Shown in pieces: positions 38,105 through 45,887 of a stretch of DNA of 58,061 bases. Position numbers and translations under genes: made by a program. This stretch comes from a virus, in IMG/VR virus record IMGVR_UViG_3300036826_000378, positions 1 to 58,061 of that record; one strand, 5' to 3'. The notes beneath the pieces are model-generated. The model saw only the letters and a program-made list of their open reading frames with translations, ran no database searches and was not told the origin of the DNA. Position 1 is the first letter of the stretch. The number at the start of each line of letters is the position of its first letter.

Positions 38105-40374
38105 TGTCGACGGTCGTTCCCTCCAGCACACTCGGACCGATCCCGGGCGCCAGCGGCGGCGCGACGCAGGGCCACCTCGTTTACGGTCAGTACAGCGGAC
38201 GCTGGTGGTTCTTCACCTTCGGTGGCGTGCTCGACAGCGGCACTGCGACCGGCACCGGGCAAAGCACTGCCCAGCTCAGGGACAGCAGCAAGAGCTGGAC
38301 GTCGAACCAGTTCCTTGCCGCATCCTGCGTCCTCACGGGCGGGGCCGGTGCTGGCCAGGTGTTCGAGATTGGCCCGAACACCTCCGACACCCTCCCTGTG
38401 CAGAACAACGGATCGGCGAGCCCGCCTCAGCCCGGTCTCCCCACCGCTCCGGTGGCCGGTTCCACCACCTACCAGATCGTCGAGACGCGCAACGTCAAGG
38501 CGTACGTCTCGTCGGGCCCCGACCTTTCCACGGCCACCTGGGCGCTGGCCATCGGCGCCGCCACGCCGGACATCGCGAACAACACCGGCATCGACATGAG
38601 CGGTGGAGAGAACGACAGCGGACGGTCCGGAGAGTTCCCGACCGATGGCCGCTTGCTTGCGGTCGGCTACGCGCCACTCAACGGCGTGGACGTTGTAGTG
38701 CTCCTGACGCAGCAGAACCTCCACTGGGAGCACATCACGTGCCGCGGGCGCCTCGGCATTGGCACGGCCGATACGGTGGTCTGGGACGTAACCGGTCCTA
38801 CTACGTGGGAAGACAGGTTCCCCGGGAACGAGTGCACGCCTGACTCACTTCAGGCGTTGGCAATCGCCTGCTCAAACTCCGGCCGCTGGCACAGCCTCCA
38901 GGGACAGAACCAGTTCGACATCGTGGGTTACCCCTCGACCGTCATCGACAGCGGCGCTTCCAGCATGGCCATGAGCTGGGGAGGCACCCGTGCCTCGTTC
39001 GACCAGAACGTGCCGTTCCTGCCGTGGCAGGCCGGTCTGGCGAGGCTCTCCGCGGGCTTCATGTTGGCGGTCTACAACGACGGGACGTACGACGGCAGCT
39101 TCGGCGCTGGCGTCACCCACCAGACCGGGCTGCGGTACGCCGAGTCGAGCTCCGAGAGTCTGTGGCCGACGACTCAGACCGGGGTCAAGATCCCCAACCT
39201 GAGCGCGGCGTCCCAGCACCCAAACGACTGGGGCATGGTCGGCGTCAACCTGAACGACGTCCACGTTGTCCGGCGCAACTCCGCGACGACCATCGAGCAC
39301 ATCCGCTACAGCGGCCACGGCGGCTCCTGGGGCGCCCTCGTCAACCTTCCGACCTCCGGGTTGACCGGACACTTCCAGGGCAGCGGTCTCCCGCTCGTGA
39401 CGGACGGCACCAACGTCTGGTGCTTCGCGATCGACACCGACGGATCCAACTCCGTCCGTTACGTGAAGTGGACGCCAGCAGGCGGCTGGGACAGCTCCTG
39501 GTCGACGCTCTCGACCGGCTCCGAGAGCAAGAACTTCCTCACGGCGACGGTGCGCGGTGACGGCAAGCAAATCGGAGTCGCTTGGACGACCCCGAACAGC
39601 ACCGGATTCAGCGGGCCGCCGGCCTACCAAGTCAACGTGGCGGCGCTGCTGCTGCCCGACCTGCCGTCCGCGGGCGCCGTGGGGCGCACCGACCCGGCCC
39701 TTTCGCCGCAACTGCTGCCAGGCTCGCCCTACGCCTACATGCTGTGGCGACCCCCGTTCGTGCAGACCGGGAACCGGGCCGCCCAGGCGCTCCAGCAGCC
39801 ACTCTCGGCGGGACTGAGCTTCGTCGGAGCGCGCACCAGCACCGTGGCGAAAGGACTGGCGGCGGCGGCCCTGAGCTTCACTGGAGCGCAGGCGCGACAG
39901 ACCGGCAAGGGCGTCACCGGCGGCCTGTCCTTCGCCAGCTCCGAGGGGCATTCAGTCTCGAAGGGCCTGGCCGCAGGGTTGTCGTTCACCGGCGCGGCCG
40001 CGCGTGCGATCACCAAGAGCGGCTTCGCCGCCGCGGTCAGCTTTGCCGGCTCTCTGACCTCCGGTCGTCAGGTCGCCGTGGCTCTGAGCAGCGCGCTCTC
40101 GTTCACCGGGAGCCAGGCGCGTGCCGTGCAGAAGGGCGTCGTCGGCGGCCTCTCGTTCGCGAGCTCGCGCGTGACGGTCGCGGCCCGGGCGCTCACCGCC
40201 GGCCTGACCTTCAGCGGATTCCTCGGGAGACGGTTTCCCAAGACGCTCTCGGCGGGACTCTCGTTCACGGCCAGCCTGGGCACCGCCTTCGTCCTCGGCG
40301 GCAGCCACGTGGCGAAGATGGTCGTCAACTGGTTCTTCCGGGACGGGAAGCTGAACTGGCCGTTCCGGAGCTGA
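38104..40374 (+). CDS. large fibre-like protein with C-terminal SFxG repeats
   Basis: 756 residues from ATG 38104. Residues about 1-545 are a beta-propeller-like part with repeated W and G strands (GSWGALVNLPTSGLTG; VRYVKWTPAGGWDSSW). From about 560 to 735 come about eight to nine tandem units of 20-24 residues of the form LSFxGxxxRxxxKG. Such repeats may form a stalk or beta-helix. Location between capsid and connector genes suggests a head fibre or an adhesin displayed on the virion. Confidence 0.7.
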   Translation: MSTVVPSSTLGPIPGASGGATQGHLVYGQYSGRWWFFTFGGVLDSGTATGTGQSTAQLRDSSKSWTSNQFLAASCVLTGGAGAGQVFEIGPNTSDTLPVQNNGSASPPQPGLPTAPVAGSTTYQIVETRNVKAYVSSGPDLSTATWALAIGAATPDIANNTGIDMSGGENDSGRSGEFPTDGRLLAVGYAPLNGVDVVVLLTQQNLHWEHITCRGRLGIGTADTVVWDVTGPTTWEDRFPGNECTPDSLQALAIACSNSGRWHSLQGQNQFDIVGYPSTVIDSGASSMAMSWGGTRASFDQNVPFLPWQAGLARLSAGFMLAVYNDGTYDGSFGAGVTHQTGLRYAESSSESLWPTTQTGVKIPNLSAASQHPNDWGMVGVNLNDVHVVRRNSATTIEHIRYSGHGGSWGALVNLPTSGLTGHFQGSGLPLVTDGTNVWCFAIDTDGSNSVRYVKWTPAGGWDSSWSTLSTGSESKNFLTATVRGDGKQIGVAWTTPNSTGFSGPPAYQVNVAALLLPDLPSAGAVGRTDPALSPQLLPGSPYAYMLWRPPFVQTGNRAAQALQQPLSAGLSFVGARTSTVAKGLAAAALSFTGAQARQTGKGVTGGLSFASSEGHSVSKGLAAGLSFTGAAARAITKSGFAAAVSFAGSLTSGRQVAVALSSALSFTGSQARAVQKGVVGGLSFASSRVTVAARALTAGLTFSGFLGRRFPKTLSAGLSFTASLGTAFVLGGSHVAKMVVNWFFRDGKLNWPFRS

Positions 40375-40413
40375 GCCTGGCAAGCCGTTCAGCTCAACAG
40401 CGTTGTCTCCGGC

Positions 40414-40743
40414 ATGACCTACGGGCCCGTGACGCAAGGCGAGAACTTCCAGTTCACCGGGCTGCTCCAGCTCGACACGGGGGAGCCGTTGATCGGAGCG
40501 GTCAGTGGCCAGCTCGTCTTCGCGCCGGTGATCGGCGAGCCGGCGACGAACCAGCGCTTCGCTGCCACCGGCGCCTTCACCATCACCAACTCCGAGACGG
40601 GCGCCTACACGTTCACCGCCTCGCCTTCTGACCTCACCAGGCTGCTCGCCGGCCATTGGGTCATGCAGGTGGCGGCGACCCTCTCCAGCGGCCAGGAACG
40701 CCTCAGCTCGAAGATGCAGCTCTGGGTGCTCGCGCCGCTCTGA
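40414..40743 (+). CDS. small beta-rich virion protein
   Basis: 109 residues from ATG 40414. Consecutive beta strands (NFQFTGLLQLDTGEPLIG, TGAYTFTASPSDL) suggest an Ig-like fold, such as a baseplate upper-protein module or decoration domain. No family named. Confidence 0.62.
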   Translation: MTYGPVTQGENFQFTGLLQLDTGEPLIGAVSGQLVFAPVIGEPATNQRFAATGAFTITNSETGAYTFTASPSDLTRLLAGHWVMQVAATLSSGQERLSSKMQLWVLAPL

Positions 40744-40775
40744 GGGCAATGGGCTCTCGACAGTAGGACTGTCTC

Positions 40776-41426
40776 ATGCCCGATCCGCTGGCCGGCTTCA
40801 CCTACCCGCAGCCCAACTGGCCGTACCCCACGGGGTACGCCACGGTGGAGGACGTCCAGTCGCGCATCAACGCGGGCGTATGGGACCCAAGCAAGCCGAC
40901 CGCCGCCCCCAACACCGAACAGGTGCAGCAGTGGTTGATGGAGGCGACGGCCAACGTCGACGTGGCGCTGCGCACGCGCGGGTACTTCGTGCCCTTGCAG
41001 CCGTCCACAGGTTGGGCGGCGCCGCCAGGCATGGCGAGTCAGCTCTACCAGGGCATCGGACTGGGCGCGTGGTTGCAGCTCAAGAACATCTGCGCCTGTT
41101 ACGCAGCCCACTTCGTACAGCTCTCGCGCTACGGCACCCACAGCGCGAACAAGGACACCCACGCCGAAGAGTTCATGGCGATCTTCGATGACTTCCTCAC
41201 TCGCATCGAGTCGGCCGCCGACAACCTCATCGCCTTCGGAGTGGGCGGCGACTTCCCCCCGGAGATCGACATTGCGAAGGGCGCCCAGACGGGAAGCCTT
41301 GGCGCAACGCTGGCCGATCCCACTTCCATGCAAGGGCCGATCTTCACCAAGGGAATGCCCCTCGGGTCCGGTTACGAACAGCTTTCGCCGTCGGGCCCGC
41401 CTGGCAGCACGGGATCTGGTATCTGA
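40776..41426 (+). CDS. head-tail connector protein
   Basis: 216 residues from ATG 40776. An N-terminal helical domain (TVEDVQSRIN, TEQVQQWLMEATANVDVAL) with a long central helix is typical of gp6-like head-tail adaptors, which sit below the portal. Position before the gp10-like and terminator genes fits. Confidence 0.68.
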   Translation: MPDPLAGFTYPQPNWPYPTGYATVEDVQSRINAGVWDPSKPTAAPNTEQVQQWLMEATANVDVALRTRGYFVPLQPSTGWAAPPGMASQLYQGIGLGAWLQLKNICACYAAHFVQLSRYGTHSANKDTHAEEFMAIFDDFLTRIESAADNLIAFGVGGDFPPEIDIAKGAQTGSLGATLADPTSMQGPIFTKGMPLGSGYEQLSPSGPPGSTGSGI

Positions 41427-41427
41427 G

Positions 41428-41607
41428 ATGGCTCGGAACACAAGCAAGCACGGCGCAAGCCACACTCCTCGGAAGCGAAGCACTACACCTCGCCATCTGA
41501 GCGATGAGGCGCGCGCACACATGTCGGCGGCTCGAAAGGGAAAGCCGCATCCACACAAGGGCTATAAGGGCCCGCGCAAGCCCTACAAGAAGAAGACCTG
41601 TCCTTGA
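41428..41607 (+). CDS. small basic NUMOD3-like peptide
   Basis: 59 residues from ATG 41428. Residues 23-47 (LSDEARAHMSAARKGKPHPH) match the NUMOD3 DNA-binding motif of homing endonucleases. The tail is all basic (GPRKPYKKKTCP). No nuclease domain is attached. It may be a remnant of a homing endonuclease or an independent small DNA-binding protein. The stop overlaps the next TTG start. Confidence 0.6.
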   Translation: MARNTSKHGASHTPRKRSTTPRHLSDEARAHMSAARKGKPHPHKGYKGPRKPYKKKTCP

Positions 41608-42110
41608 TCTCCGTCGACATCATCGGTCTGCGCGATCTCCGGGGCCGCTTCGCCGCCATGCTGGACGAGGAGCTGGTCGCCATTCAGTTCGAGGAAGCGA
41701 CTGCGATGGCGGACGTGATCGAGCAAATCTTCCAGCGGCGGGCGCCGCGCGGCGAGAAGACCAGCACGGAGACGGGTCGGCACTTCTACGAGGGCATCAA
41801 GGCCCAGGCGACCGCGGAGGGCTTTGGCTTCTCGATCGAGGTGGACACCGACAACCCTAACCTCCGGCGGTGGCTGGCGGAAGGCACCGGCATCTACGCG
41901 GGCCAGGGCCGGATCTACGCCAGCAGCGGCGGAGCGCTCGGACCGATCACGAGCTGGTCGAAGGGCGGCAGCGGGCCGTACTTCTTCCGTTCCATCGCTG
42001 GCATGGAGGCCAACCCCTGGGAGAAGGACGCCGACGAGGAGGCCGCTCCCTTCGCCGTGGAGCTTGGCCGGCGGATCGGACAGCGGGTGGTCGTGGCTCT
42101 GGCGCTGTAG
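41604..42110 (+). CDS. gp10-like tail completion/joining protein
   Basis: 168 residues from TTG 41604 (TTGA overlap with the preceding stop). A helix (MADVIEQIFQRRAPRGEKTSTETGR) followed by the RWLAEGTGIYAGQGR and SKGGSGPYFFRSI patterns resembles HK97 gp10-type minor proteins that close the neck. Moderately sure. Confidence 0.66.
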   Translation: MISVDIIGLRDLRGRFAAMLDEELVAIQFEEATAMADVIEQIFQRRAPRGEKTSTETGRHFYEGIKAQATAEGFGFSIEVDTDNPNLRRWLAEGTGIYAGQGRIYASSGGALGPITSWSKGGSGPYFFRSIAGMEANPWEKDADEEAAPFAVELGRRIGQRVVVALAL

Positions 42111-42713
42111 ATGGCCCAGGAGCCCCGTACCGGATCCCTGGAGCAGGTGTTGCGCTGCCTGCGGCTCTTGGCGCTCTCGCCGGCCTTCACGTTGGAGATG
42201 GACGCCGTGATCGCCTCCATGGGCACCGGCGCCTTCGTGCCGGCCAACCTCGTGGACGCGCATGGAAGCAGCTTCTCCCTGCCGGGCCTGGTCGACGCCG
42301 AGTTCGGTGATCCAGGGGGGTGGGTCTCGACTGCCTTCCAGGAGGTGACGTACTCGACGGCGCTGGTGCCGCTGCCGCCGTTCCCGCGGCTCCAGTTGTT
42401 CGGCATCCCGGGCCGGCTGGAGCCAAGCGAGGTGCTCGATACCGAACTGGCGGAGGGTTGGGTCTACACGATCGATGCGATCGTGGTGGAGGGGAACGAC
42501 CGCGCGGACCCGGCACTGCGCAGCGCCCTGGCGCTCATGGATGGCTTCGAGCGTCTTGTGCGCCGCAACGCACCGTCTCTCGGCGGCCTCGTGCAGTTGA
42601 TTACGGTGGAGGGGCCAGCGGCGCCGGGTGGGCCCGTAGAGGCTGACAAGGCGGGCATTGTGGCCGGCGTCATGCAACGCTTTCGAGTCATCTCGCTCCG
42701 CGCCCTCGTCTGA
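42111..42713 (+). CDS. tail terminator-like protein
   Basis: 200 residues from ATG 42111, abutting the previous stop. Mixed alpha/beta composition. Position directly before the major tail region suggests the tail terminator or a neck protein; this is from gene order, not from a motif. Confidence 0.6.
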   Translation: MAQEPRTGSLEQVLRCLRLLALSPAFTLEMDAVIASMGTGAFVPANLVDAHGSSFSLPGLVDAEFGDPGGWVSTAFQEVTYSTALVPLPPFPRLQLFGIPGRLEPSEVLDTELAEGWVYTIDAIVVEGNDRADPALRSALALMDGFERLVRRNAPSLGGLVQLITVEGPAAPGGPVEADKAGIVAGVMQRFRVISLRALV

Positions 42714-42735
42714 GGGCTCTCGCGCGCCACAGCCG

Positions 42736-42765
42736 GGGCAATTCCTCGCACGCGGGAACTTGCCC
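42736..42765 (+). promoter_or_regulatory. hairpin ahead of gene 42770
   Basis: GGGCAATTCC pairs with GGAACTTGCCC across one bulge, loop TCGCACGC. It ends 4 bases before ATG 42770, so it may limit ribosome access or act as a weak terminator. Confidence 0.4.
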
Positions 42766-42769
42766 TCCG

Positions 42770-43231
42770 ATGCGGAATCGGACGGCAGAAGGGCCCTTCC
42801 TGCGCTCCAAGGTCAAGCCGCTCTCGGTCAAGAAGTCGCAGTGCTTCCTGATCCTCATGCGGAATCTCACCCCTGGAGAGCAGCAGGGCAAGTGGCAGCC
42901 TATCTCAACCAACGGCTTTCGAGTCGTTTGCCCCAGTCGACTCGAAGCGTGCGAGTGCGTATGGATGGTGGGGGGCGCTCTCTACCCGCGACCGCGCCAT
43001 CTCACATCCGCGACCGAGGACGCGGACTTCGCGTATCTGCGCTGGCTGCTCGACCACCATTTTCGCATCGTGCCCCACACAGCAGGCGGTGCGATGGAGG
43101 TGTGGTTCAGCGACTTCATCAGGGGCTGGTATCCGTCCGCCGAGGACATCCCTGGCGCCACGGCACCGATCCCCGACAGCGCTCGCGCCATGGCAGAAGC
43201 AGCGTTGCGGTTCAACTGGGAAGGCCGATGA
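42770..43231 (+). CDS. hypothetical cargo gene in the tail cluster
   Basis: 153 residues from ATG 42770. A basic N-terminus, then a cysteine-containing beta region (VVCPSRLEACECVWMVGG) and a C-terminal helix. It does not look structural and sits between two tail genes together with the next gene, as an inserted pair. Function unknown. Confidence 0.6.
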   Translation: MRNRTAEGPFLRSKVKPLSVKKSQCFLILMRNLTPGEQQGKWQPISTNGFRVVCPSRLEACECVWMVGGALYPRPRHLTSATEDADFAYLRWLLDHHFRIVPHTAGGAMEVWFSDFIRGWYPSAEDIPGATAPIPDSARAMAEAALRFNWEGR

Positions 43232-43807
43232 GTGTGCAGACCGCCGCGCGTACTCGTCGCCACATGCTTGCTGGAGTCGCTCTGGCCACACATGGCGATC
43301 TGGGAGCACGGGCTTCGCGCGCAGCAGACGGAGCTGCTGTGGGACGTCGCGGTGGTCGATGGCACGGATGCCCCCAGTCCTGGCTATACCGATCGCCTGT
43401 ACGACTGGGCGCGGAGCCGACCGTTCGGGGAGAAGCACCGTGTGCGCTTGCTGCGCGTCGGCTTGGAGGCCGAGGGCATGATGTTCGCGCACTCCGGCTG
43501 GAAGCTGGCACGCGCGCGGCAGCTCCTCTGGTCGAAGTTCACCTGCTGGTCTTCGTACGACTACCTGTTCACCGCGGCGCTCGACGTGGGGCTGCCGCCG
43601 AACACGCTGCAAGCGCTACACCGCGCCGCGGCGCCCTGGGCGGTGGCGTTCACCCCGGACGCCACGCCACATCCCCTGCGCCTGTCCCTCCTTCACGGCG
43701 AGCTGGTGCGAGAGGTCCCGTTCCAAGCGGCCCAGGAGAGCGATCTCGACTACTGCCGCGCCTGCGCCGCGAAGGGCGTGTACCCGGCGCTCGTGCTCGT
43801 GACGTGA
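43232..43807 (+). CDS. degenerate glycosyltransferase-like protein
   Basis: 191 residues from GTG 43232. The layout RVLVATCLLES, VAVVDGTDAPSPGY, YDYLFTAALDVGLPPNTLQAL and DLDYCRACAAKGVYPALVL follows phage GT-A-type glycosyltransferases. The expected LDSDV metal site reads ALDV, so the key DxD is missing. It could be an inactive relative or a diverged enzyme. Assignment is by pattern only. Confidence 0.45.
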   Translation: MCRPPRVLVATCLLESLWPHMAIWEHGLRAQQTELLWDVAVVDGTDAPSPGYTDRLYDWARSRPFGEKHRVRLLRVGLEAEGMMFAHSGWKLARARQLLWSKFTCWSSYDYLFTAALDVGLPPNTLQALHRAAAPWAVAFTPDATPHPLRLSLLHGELVREVPFQAAQESDLDYCRACAAKGVYPALVLVT

Positions 43808-43834
43808 TCCCCATGAGGAGGAGCTGATCTACCC

Positions 43835-44719
43835 GTGAGCGTCAACACCGTAAAGATCCGCCTCGGCGCCTGCGACCAGATGACCATGTACGCGGGCACG
43901 CTCAACGCGCTGGATCTCGGAGCCTCCGCGGGAGGAGCCGAACTCAGCTACAACCCCACGGTGTTGCTGGTCGAGATCGACCAGACGCCGATGCCGGTGA
44001 CCGCGTTCCGGACGAAGGAGGAGCTCCTCTTCGACGTCGCCATCGTGCAGTTCCAGATGAACCTGCTGTCGTTCGCCTGGGCCTACGCCAGCAGCACGGT
44101 CAGCAACGTCACCACAACATCCTCCGCGGCGCTCACTCCACCAACCGGCGGTACCGCGACCACGGTGGGCACGGCGGGGAGCACCACCTACACGTACGAG
44201 TGGGTCGCGTTCTGCTCGACTGGCGACTCGGTTCCCGGCACGACCTTCTCGGACACCACTGGGCCGACGACGCTCAGCTCGACCAACTACGTCCAGATCA
44301 CGGCGCCGTCGGCCGTGCCTGGGGCGGTTGGCTACAAGCTGGTCCGGACGGTGGGAGGTAGCAGCCAGGGCCTCATCGCCACCTTCTACGGTCTGCCGCC
44401 GACGGTCAACGACACCGGCCTGACCGCGACTGCGTACTCCGCGTCGGGCTCCAACCCGACCGCGCCGAACAGCGATGCGTCGTTCCTCGGCGGCACGGTC
44501 ACCGTGCCCAACGGCACGTTCGACTTCGCGGTGCCGAAGAACGACGGCACATCCAACCACCTGCGTGGCCATCTCCGGAAGGTGGTCAGCTCGAAGGCGA
44601 CCAAGCTCGGCTTCATGCGCGACAAGATTACCGAGGCATCCAAGCTCAGCCTGGCCTGCCTCGCCGACATGACGCAGACCGTCGGCCAGCAGGCCGGCTA
44701 CATCGTCGAGGAATACTAG
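43835..44719 (+). CDS. major tail protein with inserted Ig/Fn3-like domain
   Basis: 294 residues from GTG 43835. The ends (VNTVKIRLGACDQMTMYAG; SLACLADMTQTVGQQAGYI) form the tube fold of siphovirus major tail proteins. Residues about 105-210 are an Ig/Fn3-like insert (VGTAGSTTYTYEWVAFCS, LTATAYSASG) also found at 34313. The insert is displayed on tail tubes in other phages. A strong hairpin follows the gene. Confidence 0.78.
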   Translation: MSVNTVKIRLGACDQMTMYAGTLNALDLGASAGGAELSYNPTVLLVEIDQTPMPVTAFRTKEELLFDVAIVQFQMNLLSFAWAYASSTVSNVTTTSSAALTPPTGGTATTVGTAGSTTYTYEWVAFCSTGDSVPGTTFSDTTGPTTLSSTNYVQITAPSAVPGAVGYKLVRTVGGSSQGLIATFYGLPPTVNDTGLTATAYSASGSNPTAPNSDASFLGGTVTVPNGTFDFAVPKNDGTSNHLRGHLRKVVSSKATKLGFMRDKITEASKLSLACLADMTQTVGQQAGYIVEEY

Positions 44720-44753
44720 CTCGCGCTAGTCCGTAGGATCTCCTCTCTCCCGC

Positions 44754-44784
44754 CTCCCCTGCCGGCGCTGCGCCGGCAGGGGAG
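44754..44784 (+). terminator. strong hairpin after the major tail gene
   Basis: A perfect 14-bp stem (CTCCCCTGCCGGCG / CGCCGGCAGGGGAG) with a CTG loop. There is no U-tract after it, so it may terminate, pause or stabilise the mRNA end. Confidence 0.7.
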
Positions 44785-44849
44785 CCTTCGGGGGCAACCC
44801 CGCCCGGCGGGCTTCATGTGGTGCACCACCTCACAAAGGAGCTCCACGA

Positions 44850-45305
44850 ATGGCGCAGGGCATCAATGCGCGCAAGCAGTCGAAGCTGGAGGAGGTCAGC
44901 GCAACGCCGCTCGACCTTCTGGACCGCACGGCTATCCAGGTCGCCGACGAGACGGTCTACGCCGGCAAACTCTCGATCAACCAACTCATCGCCGTAGCGC
45001 ACACGGCGGTCGAGGCGATGACGAAGCTCTCCCCGGAGCACCGCAACGTGCTGACGGAACTGGCCGGCGAAGACCAGGCTGGCGGCCTGGCCGAACTCAG
45101 CTCCCTCCTGGCGGTCCTCAACGAGGAGACGGTCAGCCAGATCATCGCCACGATCGTGAAGCGGGATCGGGCCTGGGTGGCAGAGAACGTGGGCCTGCTG
45201 GAGACGCTGCTGATCCTGGAAGCGGTCGCCGATCACAACGACATCGCACAGGTGCGTGCGGTTTTTTTTCGCCTCGTCAATCGCTTCAGGAGTTCCGCAA
45301 CCTGA
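44850..45305 (+). CDS. tail assembly chaperone, short form (G-like)
   Basis: 151 residues from ATG 44850, with AAAGGAGCTC upstream. Helical, acidic protein with no enzyme motif. Followed in the -1 frame by a helical extension and then the tape measure gene, which is the standard place of the G/GT chaperone pair. Confidence 0.8.
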   Translation: MAQGINARKQSKLEEVSATPLDLLDRTAIQVADETVYAGKLSINQLIAVAHTAVEAMTKLSPEHRNVLTELAGEDQAGGLAELSSLLAVLNEETVSQIIATIVKRDRAWVAENVGLLETLLILEAVADHNDIAQVRAVFFRLVNRFRSSAT

Positions 45306-45661
45306 GCGAACCACTGGCGACGCTCGAAGTGTTTGGCGTGTCGGCCGAGGAGGCGCGCGAGCACTCCCTGGAGTGGCTACAAGGCGTCTCGGAGACAGTG
45401 ATGCGCAGGCGGCGAAGCGACAAGGCAGACGCCCTGACGTTCGCTGTGCTCGCGGCAGCCGTTGGCGCTGGCAGCGAAGACGCGGCCTCGGAAGTCGAAC
45501 GGCTGATGAGCGAGCTGGTGCCACCGGAGGACGACGCGAGTCGCTCGCACCTGCTCAACCCCGATGCAGAGACGGACTGGGGTGCCGTCCGCGGCGGCGG
45601 CGTGGCGACGATGGCCGTCCAGCGCGTGAAGGTGTCGCCGGAGCCGGGAGAACCGACATGA
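44850..45661 (+). CDS. tail assembly chaperone, frameshift fusion (GT-like)
   Basis: Slippage of -1 on T TTT TTT (45263-45269) joins codon 140 to the frame that starts TCG 45269 and ends at TGA 45659-45661, giving 270 residues. The extension (QEFRNLSEPLATLEVFGVSA, ending MAVQRVKVSPEPGEPT) has good coding character and no usable start of its own. Chaperone pairs of this kind escort the tape measure protein during tail assembly; only a small share of ribosomes shifts. Confidence 0.82.
45263..45269 (+). other. -1 programmed ribosomal frameshift site
   Basis: The heptamer T TTT TTT sits in the zero frame exactly as the X XXY YYZ rule requires, inside a run of eight T. It is conserved in place, not in sequence, with the lambda G-T slippery site. 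Confidence 0.82.
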
Positions 45662-45867
45662 CGGACAAGAAGGAAGCGACCAAGGACGCACTGGCCGAGG
45701 GCCCCAAAGCCGCTGAGGCGCCGCCAGAGCGCGTCACAGCCACGTACCGCGGGCCCCACGACGCGCTCGTGCTGGAAGACGGCACTGTGCTCCTCCTGCA
45801 TGTCGAGACGGCGACTACGCAGGCCGCGATCGACGCGGCGCGGACCGCCGGCCACCTCATCGACTGA
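45658..45867 (+). CDS. small acidic linker protein
   Basis: 69 residues from ATG 45658 (ATGA overlap). A charged N-terminal tail (KKEATKDALAEGPKAAE) and a small beta domain (LVLEDGTVLLLHVET). Similar layout to the gene at 34858. Probably a tail or head accessory factor. Confidence 0.65.
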   Translation: MTDKKEATKDALAEGPKAAEAPPERVTATYRGPHDALVLEDGTVLLLHVETATTQAAIDAARTAGHLID

Positions 45868-45887
45868 CGGACTGAGGGCCGCTTCTC

